NCBI GenBank assembly: GCA_028565635.1
Contig: JAOXYB010017730.1
Span: 1 to 18,593 of the forward strand
Origin: Phoronis ovalis
Taxonomy: Eukaryota > Phoronida > Phoronidae
Direction of reading: 5' to 3'
DNA length: 18,593 nucleotides
In this document: piece after piece, positions 16,557-18,593 of the stretch
How the letters are laid out: each line of letters starts with the position of its first letter
Position numbering within the stretch: position 1 is the stretch's first letter
Notes under the pieces: model-generated
The model's database searches: none
What the model saw: the letters and a program-made list of their open reading frames with translations, nothing else
What the model was told of the DNA's origin: nothing
Made by a program: the position numbers and the translations under genes

Positions 16557-18440
16557 CTGGAAAATACGATATTATACATAATTTATGAAACATTTAAGTC
16601 CTTACATAAGACAATATATTTTTGCCCAACATAAAAAGTAACAGAAATATGAAAATGCAAAAGTTTCGATCCATAAGTAATGATTCATAAAAATGCGATG
16701 CAAATTTCCGAGAATTTAATTATTTTTACTAAAAATAGTTATTTCAACTAATATACATGTACATTGTACAATCATTGGCAAGGTTAGTATTAGCTATGTA
16801 ATGCCTAAATTTATGTTTTTGCTAATTAAAATAAATAATATGTTCCGTCCGATGCATTTCACAAAATAGTATCCCACTCACTACGTGTCACCAGCTCTTG
16901 ACCACTTTCAAAAACTGCTGTTGGGAGTCCGGGAAATGACTTTTACTTTACTCCGAAGATATTCAAAATAAAGAAAGTGCCGCTTAGTAAAATGAGACCT
17001 TTAGATTTCCTTAATTTTTCCAATTCGTATATTTGACCCTGGCTTACTTTAAACTGCTCACACCAAAGTGAAATCCATTTTAAATCTGTTATCTTCATGT
17101 CGTTAGGTAGTGTGATGACAATGTCCTCGTCAGTGTACTTTCCGATTGGATCCATGCTACAAAAACAACTTACAGTTACAATAGAATACAAAATCAATAG
17201 GTGTCAATACTTATTTTATCTTAATATCAATATATATATAGCAGATCGTCATGTGGTTACTAAACATTAATTATTGCAGATTCTTAGAAAACCAAGTAAT
17301 TGTGGTTCCCGTAGTGGTTCCTATAACTTAATATTTTAATTATAGTATTTAAGGGGATGTACATGTCGGAATGTAGTAATGTATTGAGGGATAAAGTCTA
17401 TGCAGAGACTGACAAACAAATTGTGTTACTTGTTAAAAATGTAAATTATATTAGAATGTTATCTACCCTGTACCTACCTTCCTTTTTCATTTGGTACTAT
17501 CATGCCAGAATCACCCACCATATCATTGGCAGAAGCTTTCGGACCAACATAAAAATAGGCATCTAAAAGAACGTAACAAACGTTGCTACCGTCTATATCT
17601 TATAACTAATTCACTTTTTTCCTGGTGCATACTGTTACTGTGTTCTTAAGGATATTTGTAATATTAACATCGACATCATAGCTTCACAGTTCACAATATG
17701 TGTTAAAATGTATAATATCTGATGCAGCCGTACTTGCGCAAATGAAGGCCCATTTTCAATCAGCCTTTTTGAGATCATTCCTATCAAATGTTAGACTAAT
17801 AAAAGTAAACATTAATAACATTTCAAGAAGACTACAAGTTTAGATGAGCTGTCAAGAGAAAACAATTGTTTACAGTAAACTCCTGTTCCAATGGGGATTC
17901 TACCTGGTTAAATATTACGTTACAGGTATTAACTTTTTGCATATGGGTTATCCTTTGGTATACACACCTGGTGCCAATCCATCAAAGGAGAAGTGAACAA
18001 ATCTGATGCGATGCATATCGATAGCATACACCTCGCCACTGGTGCCGTGTCCATCAGGTGCTGGTTTTTCATTTAACTTGCCTTCACCGATTGGCATACC
18101 ATAAGGCATAAAGTTAGCTGGTACATATACATGAGCCATGTTCAGCTATAAAATATAATTTAGAACATTGAATACACAAATCATTAGAACATTTTGTATT
18201 GCATCCAAGGAAAATTATTCAAGCTAATTTCGTAGACAAATGGACAAACAGTACTTAATGCGATATAAACCACTACATTATAATACAAATAAAGAACTTA
18301 AAATAAGCATCGAAATCTATATTTTATGTACCTTAAATTCCTCACACCAAATAGAAATCCATTTTAAATCCGTTATCTTCATATCATTTGGAAGAGTGAT
18401 AATTACGTCAGCGTTAGTGTACTTTTCGAGTGGCATCAGG
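16440..18440 (-). CDS. Tandem DM13-domain (Skeletor-like) protein, 3' part, probable GPI anchor
   Basis: Five minus-strand exons in reading order: 18440-18332, 18145-17968, 17562-17478, 17156-17048 and 16556-16440, giving 198 complete residues and a stop; the 5' part lies beyond the right edge. The product has the C-terminal half of one DM13 domain and one complete DM13, shown by HGTSGEVYAIDMHRI, FDGLAPG-DAYFYVG and ITLPNDMKITDLKWIS-LWC. Each unit keeps the single conserved cysteine in WC. DM13 occurs in Skeletor-type proteins, often with DOMON, and has been proposed to have a redox or modification role; no DOMON is visible here. The protein ends in HLSAVVGALALLAF and a few residues more, a hydrophobic C-terminus without a cytoplasmic tail, as in GPI-anchored proteins. 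Inferred: an extracellular, membrane-anchored protein. Confidence 0.88.
16557..17047 (-). other. Last intron of the DM13 gene
   Basis: 491 bp of AT-rich intron between the last two exons, with GTAAGC donor and TTCCAG acceptor on the minus strand. No feature is recognised. The other DM13 introns (17157-17477, 17563-17967, 18146-18331) and the partial one at 18441-18593 are likewise plain. Confidence 0.5.
17048..17156 (-). CDS. DM13 gene, exon: C-terminal half of the complete DM13 domain
   Basis: Acceptor GTTTTTGTAG; AG+C makes Ser, then MDPIGKYTDEDIVITLPNDM and ITDLKWISLWCEQFK before GTAAGC. Same length and phases as the exon at 18332-18440, so a duplicated counterpart. Confidence 0.92.
17478..17562 (-). 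CDS. DM13 gene, exon: middle of the complete DM13 domain
   Basis: Acceptor CTTTTAG; the carried G makes Asp, giving DAYFYVGPKASANDMVGD and then IVPNEKG. DAYF.VG is a hallmark of DM13. 85 nt, phase 1 to phase 2, donor AAG|GTAGGT. Confidence 0.9.
17968..18145 (-). CDS. DM13 gene, exon: linker and start of next DM13 domain
   Basis: Acceptor ATTTTATAG; starts LNMAHVYVPANF, closing the previous DM13, then a short linker and HGTSGEVYAIDMHRIRFVHF up to FDGLAPG. 178 nt, phase 0 to phase 1. Donor CAG|GTGTGT. Confidence 0.9.
18332..18440 (-). CDS. DM13 gene, first visible exon: C-terminal half of a DM13 domain
   Basis: Acceptor TTTTTTGTAG on the minus strand; the first base completes a split codon from an unseen exon. 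Encodes LMPLEKYTNADVIITLPNDM and ITDLKWISIWCEEFK, ending at phase 0 before GTACAT. 109 nt long, homologous to the exon at 17048-17156: 26 of 36 residues and 85 of 109 nucleotides are identical. Confidence 0.9.
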
Positions 18441-18593
18441 CTACAAAAAATAAGCAGATATTACAATATTTGAGTCAAAGAGGTGATGTTAAGTGCTAAT
18501 TTAAGGACAAACACAGTATTAAAAAAAACTGGGTAAATATATTTATATATAAAGAAAAATGCCCCCCAATTACGTCGAAAAACCTTTCCGAGC

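Noticed and set aside
17357-17566. 69-codon + strand open frame
   Set aside because: It is antisense to the DM13 exon at 17478-17562 and has no features of its own.
1-18593. CRISPR arrays, operons, bacterial ribosome binding sites, tRNA or rRNA genes
   Set aside because: None seen; the spliced gene structures show eukaryotic DNA.

Overview
This is animal nuclear DNA: AT-rich, with short exons split by AT-rich introns that carry clear GT...AG signals, and two genes facing each other tail to tail. The domain content (a reprolysin-type metalloprotease joined to mucin, SEA and EGF modules, and a multi-copy DM13 protein), together with a short interspersed repeat of a type I associate with marine invertebrates, suggests a lophotrochozoan, most likely a bivalve mollusc. 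The species assignment is an inference.

Layout. Positions 1-4980 hold no gene I can support. They carry a GC-richer patch with CRE/kappa-B-like words and an inverted repeat (353-418) and a long imperfect hairpin (2480-2559). Positions 4981-15577 on the + strand hold one 19-exon gene; every exon junction keeps frame by phase. Its conceptual product is about 1149 residues: signal peptide, cysteine-free prodomain, RIRR furin-type site, reprolysin (M12B) catalytic domain with HELGHSLGANHD and a Met-turn, ADAM/ADAMTS-type cysteine-rich domain, two tandem six-cysteine ShKT/PLAC-like modules, Thr/Ser-rich mucin stalk, SEA domain with a G-S autocleavage-like site, two EGF domains (the first with a DVDEC calcium-binding signature), one transmembrane helix and a short cytoplasmic tail. 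I see neither a disintegrin domain nor thrombospondin type 1 repeats.

The last coding exon reaches a stop at 15575-15577, but a second frame stays open and protein-like until 15675-15677. This points to a frameshift or an unresolved alternative C-terminus. A 41-bp perfectly alternating purine/pyrimidine tract lies just beyond, in the probable 3' UTR.

Positions 16440 to beyond the right edge, on the - strand, hold the 3' part of a second gene encoding tandem DM13 domains (Skeletor-type) and ending in a hydrophobic C-terminus that looks like a GPI-attachment signal. Five exons are visible. A three-exon, 372-nt, phase-symmetric module is repeated, which indicates growth by internal duplication.

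Both products are predicted to be extracellular and membrane-attached, but nothing in the sequence shows that they act together. The most interesting object is the membrane-tethered mucin-SEA-EGF metalloprotease, whose architecture differs from the classical ADAM and ADAMTS layouts.
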